Shown here in pieces: positions 53,597-62,530 of a stretch of DNA of 64,000 nt. Both the position numbers and the translations under genes were made by a program. Location of the stretch: positions 558,001 through 622,000 of the forward strand of contig NZ_JRHH01000003.1 of the NCBI RefSeq assembly GCF_000757385.1, in the 5' to 3' direction. The notes beneath the pieces were generated by a model, which was not told the origin of the DNA, made no database searches, and was given only the letters and a program-made list of their open reading frames with translations. Source of the DNA: Flavobacterium aquatile LMG 4008 = ATCC 11947. GTDB taxonomy: Bacteria; Bacteroidota; Bacteroidia; Flavobacteriales; Flavobacteriaceae. Numbering within the stretch: position 1 is the stretch's first letter; each line of letters starts with the position of its first letter.

Positions 53597-54900
53597 TGAG
53601 TAAGTTAATTCTAATAATAAAAAGAGAATTCATTGCCAAAGTTCGCAATAAATCGTTCATAGTAATGACATTTCTTAGTCCGTTGTTATTCGTCGGAATC
53701 GGAGTTTTTGTTGGCTATTTAAGTCAAATGAAAGCCGATTTGAAAACCATAGCTATCCACGACGAAACCGGTAGATTTGTAAACGATTTTAAAAGCGATG
53801 AAGAATACAAATACTTAGATTTATCCAACGTAGATTTAAAAATTTTAAAAGACAGCATTATAAGCGAAAGCTACGAAGGACTTCTAATAATCCCAAAATC
53901 AGTAGATAATAAGTCGCTGCAAAAGAACATTCAGTACGTTTCTAACGACAGCCCAACTATCAATTTTATCGACGATGTACAAGATATAATTGCAAAAAAA
54001 CTAACTAAAGAAAACTTCGACGCACAAGGTTTAGATACCTTAAAAATTAATAGTGCTAAAGCCAAAGTAGCCATAAATATTAAAAAACCAAACGGAGAAA
54101 CAACGCTCGAAGGATTAAATCTTATCAAAACAATTGTTGGTGGCGCTTTTGGATATCTCATCATGATGTTTATCATTCTCTACGGAAACATGGTAATGCG
54201 AAGCGTTATCGAAGAGAAAACATCTCGTATTATCGAAGTCATCATTTCATCGGTAAAACCATTCCAATTAATGATGGGAAAAATCATCGGAACATCATTA
54301 GCAGGAATTCTACAATTCATAATTTGGGCCATTTTAGGACTATCTGCCATGTTCATTCTATCGGCGGTTTTCAATGTTCAAATGGGCGCAACTGCCGGAA
54401 TGCAAGACCAATTAACTCAATCTGCACAAAGTGATTTATCCGGAAATATCCAAATAATAATCAAAGAACTTAAAGATTTACCAATCGCTACAATCCTAAT
54501 TTCGTTCTTAGTATATTTCATTGGAGGTTACTTTCTTTACAGCTCATTTTACGCATCAATTGGCGCAGCAGTAGATAACGAAACCGATTCGCAACAATTC
54601 TTGCTTCCAATTATAATGCCTTTAATATTAGGAGTTTACATTGGTTTTTTTACGGTAATAAACGATCCGCACGGAACAGTTGCAACCGTCTTTTCAATGA
54701 TTCCGCTCACATCACCAATCGTCATGATGATGCGAATTCCATTTGGCGTACCATGGTGGCAAATCGCAGTTTCAGTCACCATTTTGTTCTCAACATTCCT
54801 AGGCGTTGTCTGGTTTGCAGCCAAAATTTACCGCGTCGGAATATTAATGTACGGCAAAAAACCAACCTGGAAAGAATTATACAAATGGCTTAAATATTAA
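53596..54900 (+). CDS. ABC transporter permease (NatB-like)
   Basis: 434 residues. An N-terminal membrane helix (about 20-42), a large extracytoplasmic domain of about 130 residues (DLKTIAIHDETGRFV), then five more membrane helices from about residue 178 (LIMMFIILYGNMVMRSVIEEKTSRIIEVIISSVKP shows the ABC-2 motif EEKTSRIIE). Forms an exporter with the NatA-like ATPase, to which it is translationally coupled. Confidence 0.9.
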   Translation: MSKLILIIKREFIAKVRNKSFIVMTFLSPLLFVGIGVFVGYLSQMKADLKTIAIHDETGRFVNDFKSDEEYKYLDLSNVDLKILKDSIISESYEGLLIIPKSVDNKSLQKNIQYVSNDSPTINFIDDVQDIIAKKLTKENFDAQGLDTLKINSAKAKVAINIKKPNGETTLEGLNLIKTIVGGAFGYLIMMFIILYGNMVMRSVIEEKTSRIIEVIISSVKPFQLMMGKIIGTSLAGILQFIIWAILGLSAMFILSAVFNVQMGATAGMQDQLTQSAQSDLSGNIQIIIKELKDLPIATILISFLVYFIGGYFLYSSFYASIGAAVDNETDSQQFLLPIIMPLILGVYIGFFTVINDPHGTVATVFSMIPLTSPIVMMMRIPFGVPWWQIAVSVTILFSTFLGVVWFAAKIYRVGILMYGKKPTWKELYKWLKY

Positions 54901-55015
54901 GGAGCGAATCGTTTGGGCTTTATCAGCAGTCCATGTTCCTGCTTTCCGCAATATCTTTTCCTTTTTAAAGAAAAAAGAAAAAGGATATTTGCTCCAATCA
55001 GGGCTAATTGAATAA
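54899..55015 (+). repeat. ATCAGGGCTA dispersed repeat, copy 4
   Basis: Blocks AGGAGCGAATCGTTTGGGC, CATGTTCCTGCTTTCC, an inner hairpin (ATCCTTTTC-type arms around AAAAAG), then CAATCAGGGCTAATTG. Sits in the 149-bp gap before the sigma-54 regulator, followed at 55025-55067 by CTTTGTGAA/CTTTGCGAA direct repeats. Confidence 0.68.
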
Positions 55016-55079
55016 CAATTTTGAATTTTTGTGAACTTTGTGAAAAACTTTGCGAACTTTGCGGTTAAATAAAAAAACT

Positions 55080-56243
55080 ATGTCCAAAATACTAATCATA
55101 GAAGACGAAGCATCTATCAGAAGAGTTTTAACCAAAATTCTTTCTGAAGAAAACGATACCTATCAAGTAGAAGAAGCCGAAGATGGCGTTCAAGGACTTG
55201 AAAAAATAAAAAATTCCGATTACGATTTGGTTCTTTGCGACATTAAAATGCCCAAAATGGACGGTGAAGAATTATTAGAAGCCGTAAAAAAAATCAAACC
55301 CGAAATTCCAATCGTAATGATTTCTGGTCACGGCGATATGGAAACAGCAATAAATACCATGCGTCTTGGTGCATTCGATTACATCTCAAAACCACCCGAT
55401 TTGAATCGTCTTTTGAATACAGTTCGCAATGCTTTAGACAAAAAACAGTTGGTTGTTGAGAACAAAATTCTAAAGAAAAAAGTCAGCAAAAACTACGAAA
55501 TGATTGGAACATCAGAGCCAATCGATCACATCAAACAGATGATTGAAAAAGTAGCACCAACCGACGCAAGAGTTTTAATCACAGGGCCAAACGGAACTGG
55601 AAAAGAGTTAGTTGCACATCAATTACACGAAAAAAGCGAACGTGCCGATTATCCGTTAATTGAAGTAAATTGTGCTGCAATTCCGTCAGAATTAATAGAA
55701 AGCGAATTGTTTGGTCACGTAAAAGGTGCCTTTACATCAGCAGTAAAAGACAGAGCAGGAAAATTTGAAGCTGCCGATGGCGGAACTATTTTTCTGGATG
55801 AAATTGGCGATATGAGTTTGGCTGCACAAGCCAAAGTGTTACGTGCTTTACAAGAAAGTTTGATTCAACGAGTTGGAGCAGATAAAGATATTAAAGTGAA
55901 CGTTCGTGTCGTTGCAGCAACCAACAAAGATTTGAAAAACGAAATTGCCGAAGGTCGTTTTCGTGAAGATTTGTACCATAGATTAGCTGTAATTTTAATT
56001 AAAGTTCCAGCATTGAATGATAGACGAGATGACATACCTTTGCTAATTGAACATTTTGCTACAAAAATAGCCGAAGAACAAGGAAATGCACAAAAATCAT
56101 TTTCTAAAGAAGCAACAAAATTATTACAAGAATACGATTGGACAGGAAACATCCGTGAATTAAGAAATGTAGTAGAACGCCTTATAATATTAGGAGGAAA
56201 CGAAATTTCCGAAACAGATGTGAAATTGTTCGCAAGCAAATAA
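55080..56243 (+). CDS. Sigma-54-dependent response regulator lacking a DNA-binding domain
   Basis: 387 residues from ATG at 55080 (MSKILIIEDEASIRRVL). Receiver domain 1-120 with phospho-acceptor Asp in LVLCDIKMPKMDGEE; AAA+ domain about 143-380 with Walker A GPNGTGKELVAH, GAFTSA loop in HVKGAFTSAVKDRA (usual GAFTGA), Walker B GGTIFLDEIGDM and arginine finger region. It stops right after YDWTGNIRELRNVVERLIILGG; the C-terminal Fis-type helix-turn-helix of NtrC is absent. So it can bind sigma-54 but not specific DNA. No kinase is adjacent. Confidence 0.93.
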   Translation: MSKILIIEDEASIRRVLTKILSEENDTYQVEEAEDGVQGLEKIKNSDYDLVLCDIKMPKMDGEELLEAVKKIKPEIPIVMISGHGDMETAINTMRLGAFDYISKPPDLNRLLNTVRNALDKKQLVVENKILKKKVSKNYEMIGTSEPIDHIKQMIEKVAPTDARVLITGPNGTGKELVAHQLHEKSERADYPLIEVNCAAIPSELIESELFGHVKGAFTSAVKDRAGKFEAADGGTIFLDEIGDMSLAAQAKVLRALQESLIQRVGADKDIKVNVRVVAATNKDLKNEIAEGRFREDLYHRLAVILIKVPALNDRRDDIPLLIEHFATKIAEEQGNAQKSFSKEATKLLQEYDWTGNIRELRNVVERLIILGGNEISETDVKLFASK

Positions 56244-56313
56244 TTAGGTGATGAGTAAATAGTAATTAGTGGAAAGTCAACGCTAATTACTATTCACTAA
56301 TTACTATTTACTA
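56244..56313. repeat. TAGTAATTAGTG inverted spacer repeat
   Basis: AGTAAATAGTAATTAGTG at the left pairs with CACTAATTACTATTTACT at the right end, with a central copy of CTAATTACTATTC; a self-complementary intergenic stretch without an ORF. Confidence 0.6.
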
Positions 56314-56320
56314 GAAAAAA

Positions 56321-56941
56321 ATGCAATTAAAAAAAATAAACCCAAACCTACAGCAAGCCTTAATTGAAAACAATTTACTTGAAGCCAATGAAATGCAACA
56401 AGAAACATTTTCTACCATAAAAAGCGGAAAAGATGCTGTAATTCAGTCGCCAACAGGATCAGGAAAAACTACAACTATTGTTTTAAATGTCATTCAGCGA
56501 TTAGAAAAAACTCATGATGAAAGTACTCGTGCCTTAATCATTGTTGAAAACAAAGAGAAAGTTCTAGAAATGGAAGAACTCTTTTTAAAATATGGAAATT
56601 ACACCGATTTAAGTATTTTTGGTTCGCACGACAAAGGAGATATTGATTATGATAAAAACATTATTTCGTTAGGATTAGACATTTTAATTGGAACTCCAAA
56701 CAGAATCAATGCCTTATTTTCTTCGGCTGGATTTAATATGAATACGATAAAAATGTTTGTAGTTGATGACGCCGATATTCTTTTTAGAAACCGATTAGAT
56801 GCGGTAATTTTGAGACTTTCTGCAAGTGTAGAAAAAACACAACGTATTTTCTTTTGCTCAGAAATTACAGAAAGAGTAGAAGTTTTGGCAGACAAAATCA
56901 TGATTGAGCCAACTTTTTTCGAAATAGAAGATGAGGAATAG
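56321..56941 (+). CDS. Single-domain DEAD-box-like ATPase
   Basis: 206 residues, about half of a helicase. It contains the Q-motif-like NEMQQETFSTIKSGKDAVIQSPTGSGKTTTIVLNVIQ (Walker A SPTGSGKTT), a DEAD-equivalent VVDDADILF and a SAT-like FFCSEITERVEVLAD, then ends; the second RecA-like domain is missing with no frameshift downstream. Similar short proteins recur in Flavobacteriia, so it is likely a genuine gene. An RNA-binding ATPase without translocation is conceivable. Confidence 0.75.
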   Translation: MQLKKINPNLQQALIENNLLEANEMQQETFSTIKSGKDAVIQSPTGSGKTTTIVLNVIQRLEKTHDESTRALIIVENKEKVLEMEELFLKYGNYTDLSIFGSHDKGDIDYDKNIISLGLDILIGTPNRINALFSSAGFNMNTIKMFVVDDADILFRNRLDAVILRLSASVEKTQRIFFCSEITERVEVLADKIMIEPTFFEIEDEE

Positions 56942-56984
56942 ATTTCAGGTTTTAGATTTCAAATTTAATTTTTTCCACACAGTT

Positions 56985-57002
56985 TGTCATTCCGCAGGAA
57001 TC
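56985..57002. repeat. TGTCATTCCGCAGGAATC repeat
   Basis: A member of the TGTCATT dispersed repeats; see 1098 and 38864. Confidence 0.5.
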
Positions 57003-57050
57003 GCACACAGTAAATTACAATAGTACATTATACAACAATACATCATAAAA

Positions 57051-57266
57051 ATGGGTTTAATAAAAATATTTTCAGGAGAAGAAATTCTAGCAATTTCATT
57101 ACAAGAAAAAATCGAAGCAATTGGCATTAATACGGTTATTAGAAATAACAATCAAGCTAATGTTTTACCAAGTATTCAAAGTGCAAAAGCAGCAGAATTA
57201 TTCATCCAAGAAACTGATTTCGGGAAGGCTAATCCTGTAATTGAGGAGTTTAGATTGAGTTTATAG
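57051..57266 (+). CDS. DUF2007 domain-containing protein
   Basis: 71 residues: IKIFSGEEILAISLQEKIEAIGINTVIRNN then ELFIQETDFGKANPVIEEF, the pattern of small DUF2007 putative signal-transducing proteins. Cytosolic; function unknown. Its stop overlaps the stop of the convergent MFS gene by six bases. Confidence 0.82.
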   Translation: MGLIKIFSGEEILAISLQEKIEAIGINTVIRNNNQANVLPSIQSAKAAELFIQETDFGKANPVIEEFRLSL

Positions 57267-58499
57267 TTCTTTGAACATCTTTAATCTCAAAGTCAGCAGT
57301 GAAATAAAAACTCCAAAAACACCTATAAAAGCAAACGAATATTGTAAACTTGTCATTTCAGCAATGTAACCAATTACTGGCGGACCAATTAAAAATCCCA
57401 TAAAACTGATACTTGAAACAATTGTCAATGCAATACTCGTTGGTACTGTTTTACTATTTCCTGCAGCATTAAAAACAATCGGTATTACATTCGAAACTCC
57501 AAATCCGACCATCATAAATGCTAAAGTACAAGCAATTAAATTCGGAAACAAAACTGCCATATACAATCCTGTCGAAATTACAAATCCGCTTACAATTAAT
57601 ACTTTTCTCGGTCCGAATTTTCCAACTAGAATGTCGCTTAAAAAACGTCCTATTGCCATTGTAACCATAAATGACGTATATCCTAAAACTACTAAAGAAC
57701 CTGGAGCTTTTACAATTTCTTTGAAATAAACGCCACTCCAATCGAACATTATTCCTTCGCTTGCCATACAACAAAAACTTATTACACCAAGCCAAATAAG
57801 TGACTTATCTCGAACTTTAAAAAAGGAAACTTTTTCTTTTTCCTCCACTTTTTTAAGTGTGGTTTTCACCAAATATTTGTAATTTAATAAAACTAATAAT
57901 GTAATAATTCCTAAAACAGTAACAAAATGCTGAAACGGACTTAAATTAAAATACAACATAATCAAAGCCAATAATGCACCAGAAAATCCAGCTAAACTCC
58001 ACGAACCGTGAAACGAACCCATAATCGGTTTTTCGAATAATTGTTGTGTATAAACTCCTAGTGTATTGACCGCTATATTGCAAAAATTACCAAAAAATCC
58101 GAAGAGAAATAATCCTAAACCTAACTGCCAACTTTGTGTTGGTAATCCAAGTACGGTTAAGAAAAAGGCATAAGAAAGTAAACCTAAAATTGCAATTTTT
58201 CGGCTTCCATATTTGGATACAACCTTTCCAGACAATGGCATAGCAAGCAATTGACCAATTGGCAAAGCAAATAAAATGGTTCCCAAATCAGATTCGCTTA
58301 AATTCAAAGTCAGCTTTAAATCGGGAATTCTACTTGCCCAAGTTGCAAAACAAAATCCCATGCCAAAGAAAAATAATGCCGTAGCCAATCGAACTCGAAT
58401 TAAGTACGAACTTTTAGCTTTTTTAAACGACTTTTTAATCTTTGCTTTGGGCAAAATTTTATTTAAAAAACTGTAGTCAATCAATGGCATCGGTTTCAA
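57261..58499 (-). CDS. MFS transporter
   Basis: 412 residues with 12 membrane helices. MFS motif A is present in PLSGKVVSKYGSRKIAILG (about residue 95) and in the second half GRFLSDILVGKFGPRKVLIVSG; FHGSWSLAGFSGALLA in the middle resembles YbjJ-type and related sugar/drug MFS proteins. The substrate is not identified. It begins with a Lys-rich segment of about 30 residues before TM1; a shorter start is possible. Convergent with DUF2007. Confidence 0.88.
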   Translation of the reverse strand: MKPMPLIDYSFLNKILPKAKIKKSFKKAKSSYLIRVRLATALFFFGMGFCFATWASRIPDLKLTLNLSESDLGTILFALPIGQLLAMPLSGKVVSKYGSRKIAILGLLSYAFFLTVLGLPTQSWQLGLGLFLFGFFGNFCNIAVNTLGVYTQQLFEKPIMGSFHGSWSLAGFSGALLALIMLYFNLSPFQHFVTVLGIITLLVLLNYKYLVKTTLKKVEEKEKVSFFKVRDKSLIWLGVISFCCMASEGIMFDWSGVYFKEIVKAPGSLVVLGYTSFMVTMAIGRFLSDILVGKFGPRKVLIVSGFVISTGLYMAVLFPNLIACTLAFMMVGFGVSNVIPIVFNAAGNSKTVPTSIALTIVSSISFMGFLIGPPVIGYIAEMTSLQYSFAFIGVFGVFISLLTLRLKMFKEL

Positions 58500-58611
58500 A
58501 TTTTGAATTTAAAATTACAAAGTTAAAAGTAACTAATAGAATTCCATCAAATAGATAGTATTTTTTCAAAGTTTCCTATGTAATTGTCATATTAAAATTG
58601 ACTAATTAATC

Positions 58612-58619
58612 TATCTTTG
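58612..58619 (+). promoter_or_regulatory. -7 element upstream of the ABC-F gene
   Basis: TATCTTTG matches TAnnTTTG, 67 bases before the start at 58687; no clear -33. Confidence 0.45.
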
Positions 58620-58686
58620 CACCTTCAAAAAAATATTTAGATAGAAGCATCTAACTTCGATCTTCCAACTTCCAACTTAAAGAAAA

Positions 58687-60321
58687 ATGATTACAGTTAA
58701 CGATATTTCCGTAAATTTTGGCGGAACCACTTTATTTAGTGAAGTTTCTTTTGCTATCAATGAAAACGACAAAATTGCCTTGATGGGTAAAAATGGTGCT
58801 GGAAAATCAACACTTTTAAAGATAATTGCAGGCGAAAGTAAACCATCAACAGGAAATGTTTCTACTCCAAAAGACGCAGTTGTTGCCTATTTACCGCAGC
58901 ATTTATTAACTCAAGATGGTTCAACTGTAATGGAAGAAGCGTCGAAAGCATTTGGAGAAATCTTCCAAATGAAAGCTGAGATTGATGAAATTAATGAGCA
59001 ATTAACCATCAGAACGGATTATGAAAGTGACGAGTACATGAAATTAATCGAACGAGTTTCTGACTTGAGCGAGAAATTTTATGCCATTGAAGAAATCAAT
59101 TATGAAGCCGAAGTTGAAAAAATATTAGTCGGATTAGGATTTGATAGAGATGATTTTACACGTCAAACTTCAGAATTTTCTGGAGGTTGGAGAATGCGTA
59201 TTGAATTGGCCAAAATTCTTTTACGCAAGCCCGATTTAATTCTTCTAGATGAGCCAACCAATCACATGGATATTGAAAGTATTCAATGGTTGGAGGATTT
59301 TTTAATCAATTCGGCGAAAGCGGTAGTTGTAATTTCACACGATAGAGCGTTTGTTGATAACATAACCAATCGTACTATTGAAGTTACAATGGGAAGAATT
59401 TATGACTATAAAGCCAAATATACTCATTACTTAGAACTAAGAAAAGATCGAAGAATTCATCAACAAAAAGCTTACGATGAGCAACAAAGAATGATTGCCG
59501 ATAATCAGGCTTTCATTGATCGATTTAAAGGTACTTTTTCTAAAACTGATGCCGTGCAATCTCGTGTAAAAATGCTTGAAAAACTTGTTTTGGTTCAAGT
59601 TGACGAAGTAGATACATCAGCTTTGAAATTGAAATTTCCACCAGCAATTCGTTCAGGACAATATCCAGTAATTGTAAAAGATTTAGAAAAATCGTATGGT
59701 GATAAATTGATTTTTAAAGATGCCAATATTGTAATTGAACGTGGTGATAAAGTGGCATTTGTTGGTAAAAATGGGGAAGGAAAATCGACCATGATAAAAG
59801 CCATTATGAAAGAAATCGAAATCAATAGCGGTTCAGTAGAAGTTGGTCACAATGCTCAAATTGGATATTTTGCTCAAAATCAAGCCTCCTTATTAGACGA
59901 AAATGCAACTATTTTTGAAACTATCGATGATATTGCCGTTGGTGATGTTCGAACGCAAATAAAAAATATTTTAGGAGCATTTATGTTTCACGGTGATGAT
60001 ATTACTAAAAAAGTGAAAGTGCTTTCTGGTGGTGAAAAAACGCGTTTGGCAATGATAAAATTATTGTTAGAACCAGTCAATTTATTGATTCTCGATGAGC
60101 CATCAAATCACTTGGATATGAAAACCAAAGACATTATTAAAGATGCTTTACGTGATTTTGACGGAACTTTAATTTTGGTTTCGCACGATAGAGATTTCCT
60201 TGACGGATTGGCTACAAAAGTATTCGAATTTGGAAATAAACGCGTGAAAGAGCATTTTGAAGACATAAAAGGTTTCCTTGCTCATAAGAAAATGGAATCG
60301 CTTCGAGAAATAGAAAAATAA
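58687..60321 (+). CDS. ABC-F family ribosome-associated ATPase
   Basis: 544 residues, two ATP-binding cassettes and no membrane segment. First: Walker A GKNGAGKSTLLK, signature FSGGWRMRIELA, Walker B LILLDEPTNHMD. Second: GKNGEGKSTMIK, LSGGEKTRLAMI, LLILDEPSNHLD. The linker (about 240-310) contains YDEQQRMIADNQAFIDRF, the ABC-F interdomain arm. Members act on the ribosome E/P site; some confer antibiotic protection, others such as EttA/YbiT/Uup are housekeeping. Subtype here is not determinable; a housekeeping role is more likely. Confidence 0.93.
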   Translation: MITVNDISVNFGGTTLFSEVSFAINENDKIALMGKNGAGKSTLLKIIAGESKPSTGNVSTPKDAVVAYLPQHLLTQDGSTVMEEASKAFGEIFQMKAEIDEINEQLTIRTDYESDEYMKLIERVSDLSEKFYAIEEINYEAEVEKILVGLGFDRDDFTRQTSEFSGGWRMRIELAKILLRKPDLILLDEPTNHMDIESIQWLEDFLINSAKAVVVISHDRAFVDNITNRTIEVTMGRIYDYKAKYTHYLELRKDRRIHQQKAYDEQQRMIADNQAFIDRFKGTFSKTDAVQSRVKMLEKLVLVQVDEVDTSALKLKFPPAIRSGQYPVIVKDLEKSYGDKLIFKDANIVIERGDKVAFVGKNGEGKSTMIKAIMKEIEINSGSVEVGHNAQIGYFAQNQASLLDENATIFETIDDIAVGDVRTQIKNILGAFMFHGDDITKKVKVLSGGEKTRLAMIKLLLEPVNLLILDEPSNHLDMKTKDIIKDALRDFDGTLILVSHDRDFLDGLATKVFEFGNKRVKEHFEDIKGFLAHKKMESLREIEK

Positions 60322-60380
60322 TTTTATTAGAATCCAAAAATAATGAGTATTTTGTAATCCTAAAACAAGATTTCATTATC

Positions 60381-61469
60381 ATGAATGATAGTAACGAATT
60401 ACAAATTTCCAGATTTGAACTCCAAAAGGTAGCAGATTTCTTACCTTATCCTTTTATTATTGCCGAAGTTATAGATAATGTGCATTGGAATACCTACCTC
60501 AATGAAAAATTTTTGGAAGAGATTGGATATTCTTATGATGAAATTCCTACAATTGACAAATGGTACGAACATGCCTATCCAGATGACGAGTATAGGAAAA
60601 ATGTCATAGCATCTTGGGAAATGAATGAAAAGCTATCGCAACAGGAAGGAACCATTTTTGTTAAAAAGCAATCGCTTGTTACGTGCAAAAATGGAGTTAA
60701 ACGTTGGTATGAAATTAAAGCTTCTGTAATAAATAAAGTACATGTTGTTGCATTTGTAGATGTTGATAAAGAAATTGTTCTTCAAGAAAAATTGAAACGT
60801 ATAAACGAAAATAACGAACGAATGTTGTCGGTATTAGGACACGATTTGCGCGGACCAATTTCTAATTTAACTTCAATTTCGGAAATGGCATCTAATAGTG
60901 AAATTTCTCAAACTGATTTTTTGAGTTTTATTTTATTAATTAATGAACGGTCCAATCAGGTTTTGGAAATGATAGACACAACCCTCAATTGGGCAAAATT
61001 AAATTTTAATGTTATAGCACAAAATGAAACTGAAATTCATTTTGAACCATTACTTTTCAATATTTTAGAAATTTATAAAAATGCTTATAAAGCTAAAAAT
61101 ATTACCGTTCAACTTTCATTAGAATCGTCAGAAAGGATTGTGTCTGATCGAGAAATTGTAACCATTATCATTAGAAATATTATTTCAAATGCAATTAAAT
61201 TCACACCAGTAAACGGAACAATTTCTATTGAAACAGAAAAAAATATTTTGGTTATATCCGATACAGGAATAGGTATGTCAGAAGAAATGATTGGTAATAT
61301 CTGGAATCATAATTACATTACCAATCGCGGTACAAATAACGAGAAAGGTATCGGAATGGGTTTACAATTGGTATTGCAATTAATAGAAAAAATAAATTGT
61401 AAGTTAAGTATTGAGAGTGAAATTAATAAAGGTACTTCTATAAGTTTGGCTTTTAATATTCCAAGCTAG
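60381..61469 (+). CDS. Soluble PAS-domain sensor histidine kinase
   Basis: 362 residues with no membrane segment. PAS/PAC region about 15-130 (WNTYLNEKFLEEIGYSYDEI ... GVKRWYEIKASVI). HisKA with phospho-His in LSVLGHDLRGPISNLTSI near residue 155; HATPase with N-box NIISNAIKFTPVNG, G1 SDTGIGMSEEM and G2 NEKGIGMGLQLVLQL. It should sense a cytosolic signal via PAS. No adjacent response regulator. Has its own terminator. Confidence 0.92.
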   Translation: MNDSNELQISRFELQKVADFLPYPFIIAEVIDNVHWNTYLNEKFLEEIGYSYDEIPTIDKWYEHAYPDDEYRKNVIASWEMNEKLSQQEGTIFVKKQSLVTCKNGVKRWYEIKASVINKVHVVAFVDVDKEIVLQEKLKRINENNERMLSVLGHDLRGPISNLTSISEMASNSEISQTDFLSFILLINERSNQVLEMIDTTLNWAKLNFNVIAQNETEIHFEPLLFNILEIYKNAYKAKNITVQLSLESSERIVSDREIVTIIIRNIISNAIKFTPVNGTISIETEKNILVISDTGIGMSEEMIGNIWNHNYITNRGTNNEKGIGMGLQLVLQLIEKINCKLSIESEINKGTSISLAFNIPS

Positions 61470-61517
61470 TATTTTAAATAGTATTTTCAGATTACTTTTT
61501 TCAAATGTATAATACGA

Positions 61518-61557
61518 TAAAACCTGATGTATCAATAATGATACATCGGGTTTTTTA
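61518..61557. terminator. Bidirectional terminator
   Basis: AAACCTGATGTATCA / TGATACATCGGGTTT hairpin between convergent genes, with a T-run on plus. Confidence 0.9.
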
Positions 61558-61577
61558 ATTAACAATAGTTGAGTTAA

Positions 61578-62528
61578 TTATTGTTTCTTCGGAGCAGGCT
61601 TTCCGTTTTTTGTGGTTACAATTACAACGCCTTTTTTACCTTTTTCACCATAAATTGAAGTGGCTTTTTCGGGTTGTAAAACAGTGAATGATTCTATTTC
61701 TTGTTTGTTTAAAGGTGAATATGGACTTGTAGGATTTGGTCCAAACATTTCTAATTCAGTGTACTCAATTCCGTTGATGATGTATAAAGGTTCTTTTAAT
61801 TCTACTAAAATATCAACGTCTTCATCAACTAAATCAGAAACTTTTTTATCGGTAATTTTATCATCGACTATTACTAACGGTTCAACTTTTTTAGCTTTTT
61901 GTTCCTTCTTTGCAACTGCATTTTTATTAGAAATTTCCATCTCATCAGCTTTTTGGGCTTCTTTATATTCAACACCGCGAGATTCAAATTTTGGACTTCC
62001 CATCCAAGTTCCAGAATTATTAGACGAAGCCGAATTTAAATAATGTTTACTTGGAGTAGATTCTGGTATTAAATCATTACTTAATTCTAAATAACCATTG
62101 TCAGATCTTTTTGTTTCTTCAACAGATTCTGCTACTGCAACAGTATTTGTTTTTTTTATTTGTTCTTCAAGAATTTCATCTGCGTTTTCTTTAATATTCG
62201 GATTAAGTTCCTCGCTTTGAACAAGTGCATTTTGGTTTTCTAATGTATTTTCAATAATTGGTTTAATAGAATCTTTGGTTACAACTTCATTTTGTGGAAC
62301 CAAAATAACTTCATCCGATTTTATAAATTGATATCCAATAGAAAAAAATAATAGGATTGAAGCGGCAATCATTAATTTTTTCCAATTGTTGTTGTGCTTC
62401 TTTTCTACTTTGGTGTCGAGCTTTGCATCAATACGTGACCAAACTTTTTCCATTCCCGGAAAATCTTGGTTTTCTGCATTTTCGGCAGCCGATTTTATTT
62501 TGTTAAACAATGTATCTTTATTGTCCAT
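61578..62528 (-). CDS. Probable membrane anti-sigma factor with plug-like C-terminus
   Basis: 316 residues. N-terminal cytosolic part (about 1-45, with FPGMEKVWSRIDAKLD), one membrane helix (about 48-66, KKLMIAASILLFFSIGYQF), a long polar linker, and a C-terminal domain of about 75 residues: PLYIINGIEYTELEMFG ... FTVLQPEKATSIYGEKGKKGVVIVTTKNG. The latter resembles the plug/secretin-like STN-plug region of TonB-dependent receptors (KGVVIVTTK). The start overlaps nothing; the sigma gene ends two bases upstream, so they are co-expressed. Anti-sigma role is inferred from position and topology. Confidence 0.72.
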   Translation of the reverse strand: MDNKDTLFNKIKSAAENAENQDFPGMEKVWSRIDAKLDTKVEKKHNNNWKKLMIAASILLFFSIGYQFIKSDEVILVPQNEVVTKDSIKPIIENTLENQNALVQSEELNPNIKENADEILEEQIKKTNTVAVAESVEETKRSDNGYLELSNDLIPESTPSKHYLNSASSNNSGTWMGSPKFESRGVEYKEAQKADEMEISNKNAVAKKEQKAKKVEPLVIVDDKITDKKVSDLVDEDVDILVELKEPLYIINGIEYTELEMFGPNPTSPYSPLNKQEIESFTVLQPEKATSIYGEKGKKGVVIVTTKNGKPAPKKQ

Positions 62529-62530
62529 GA

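Noticed and set aside
57469..57795. Minus-strand 108-residue ORF inside the MFS gene
   Set aside because: Out-of-frame shadow with Arg/Phe-biased composition.
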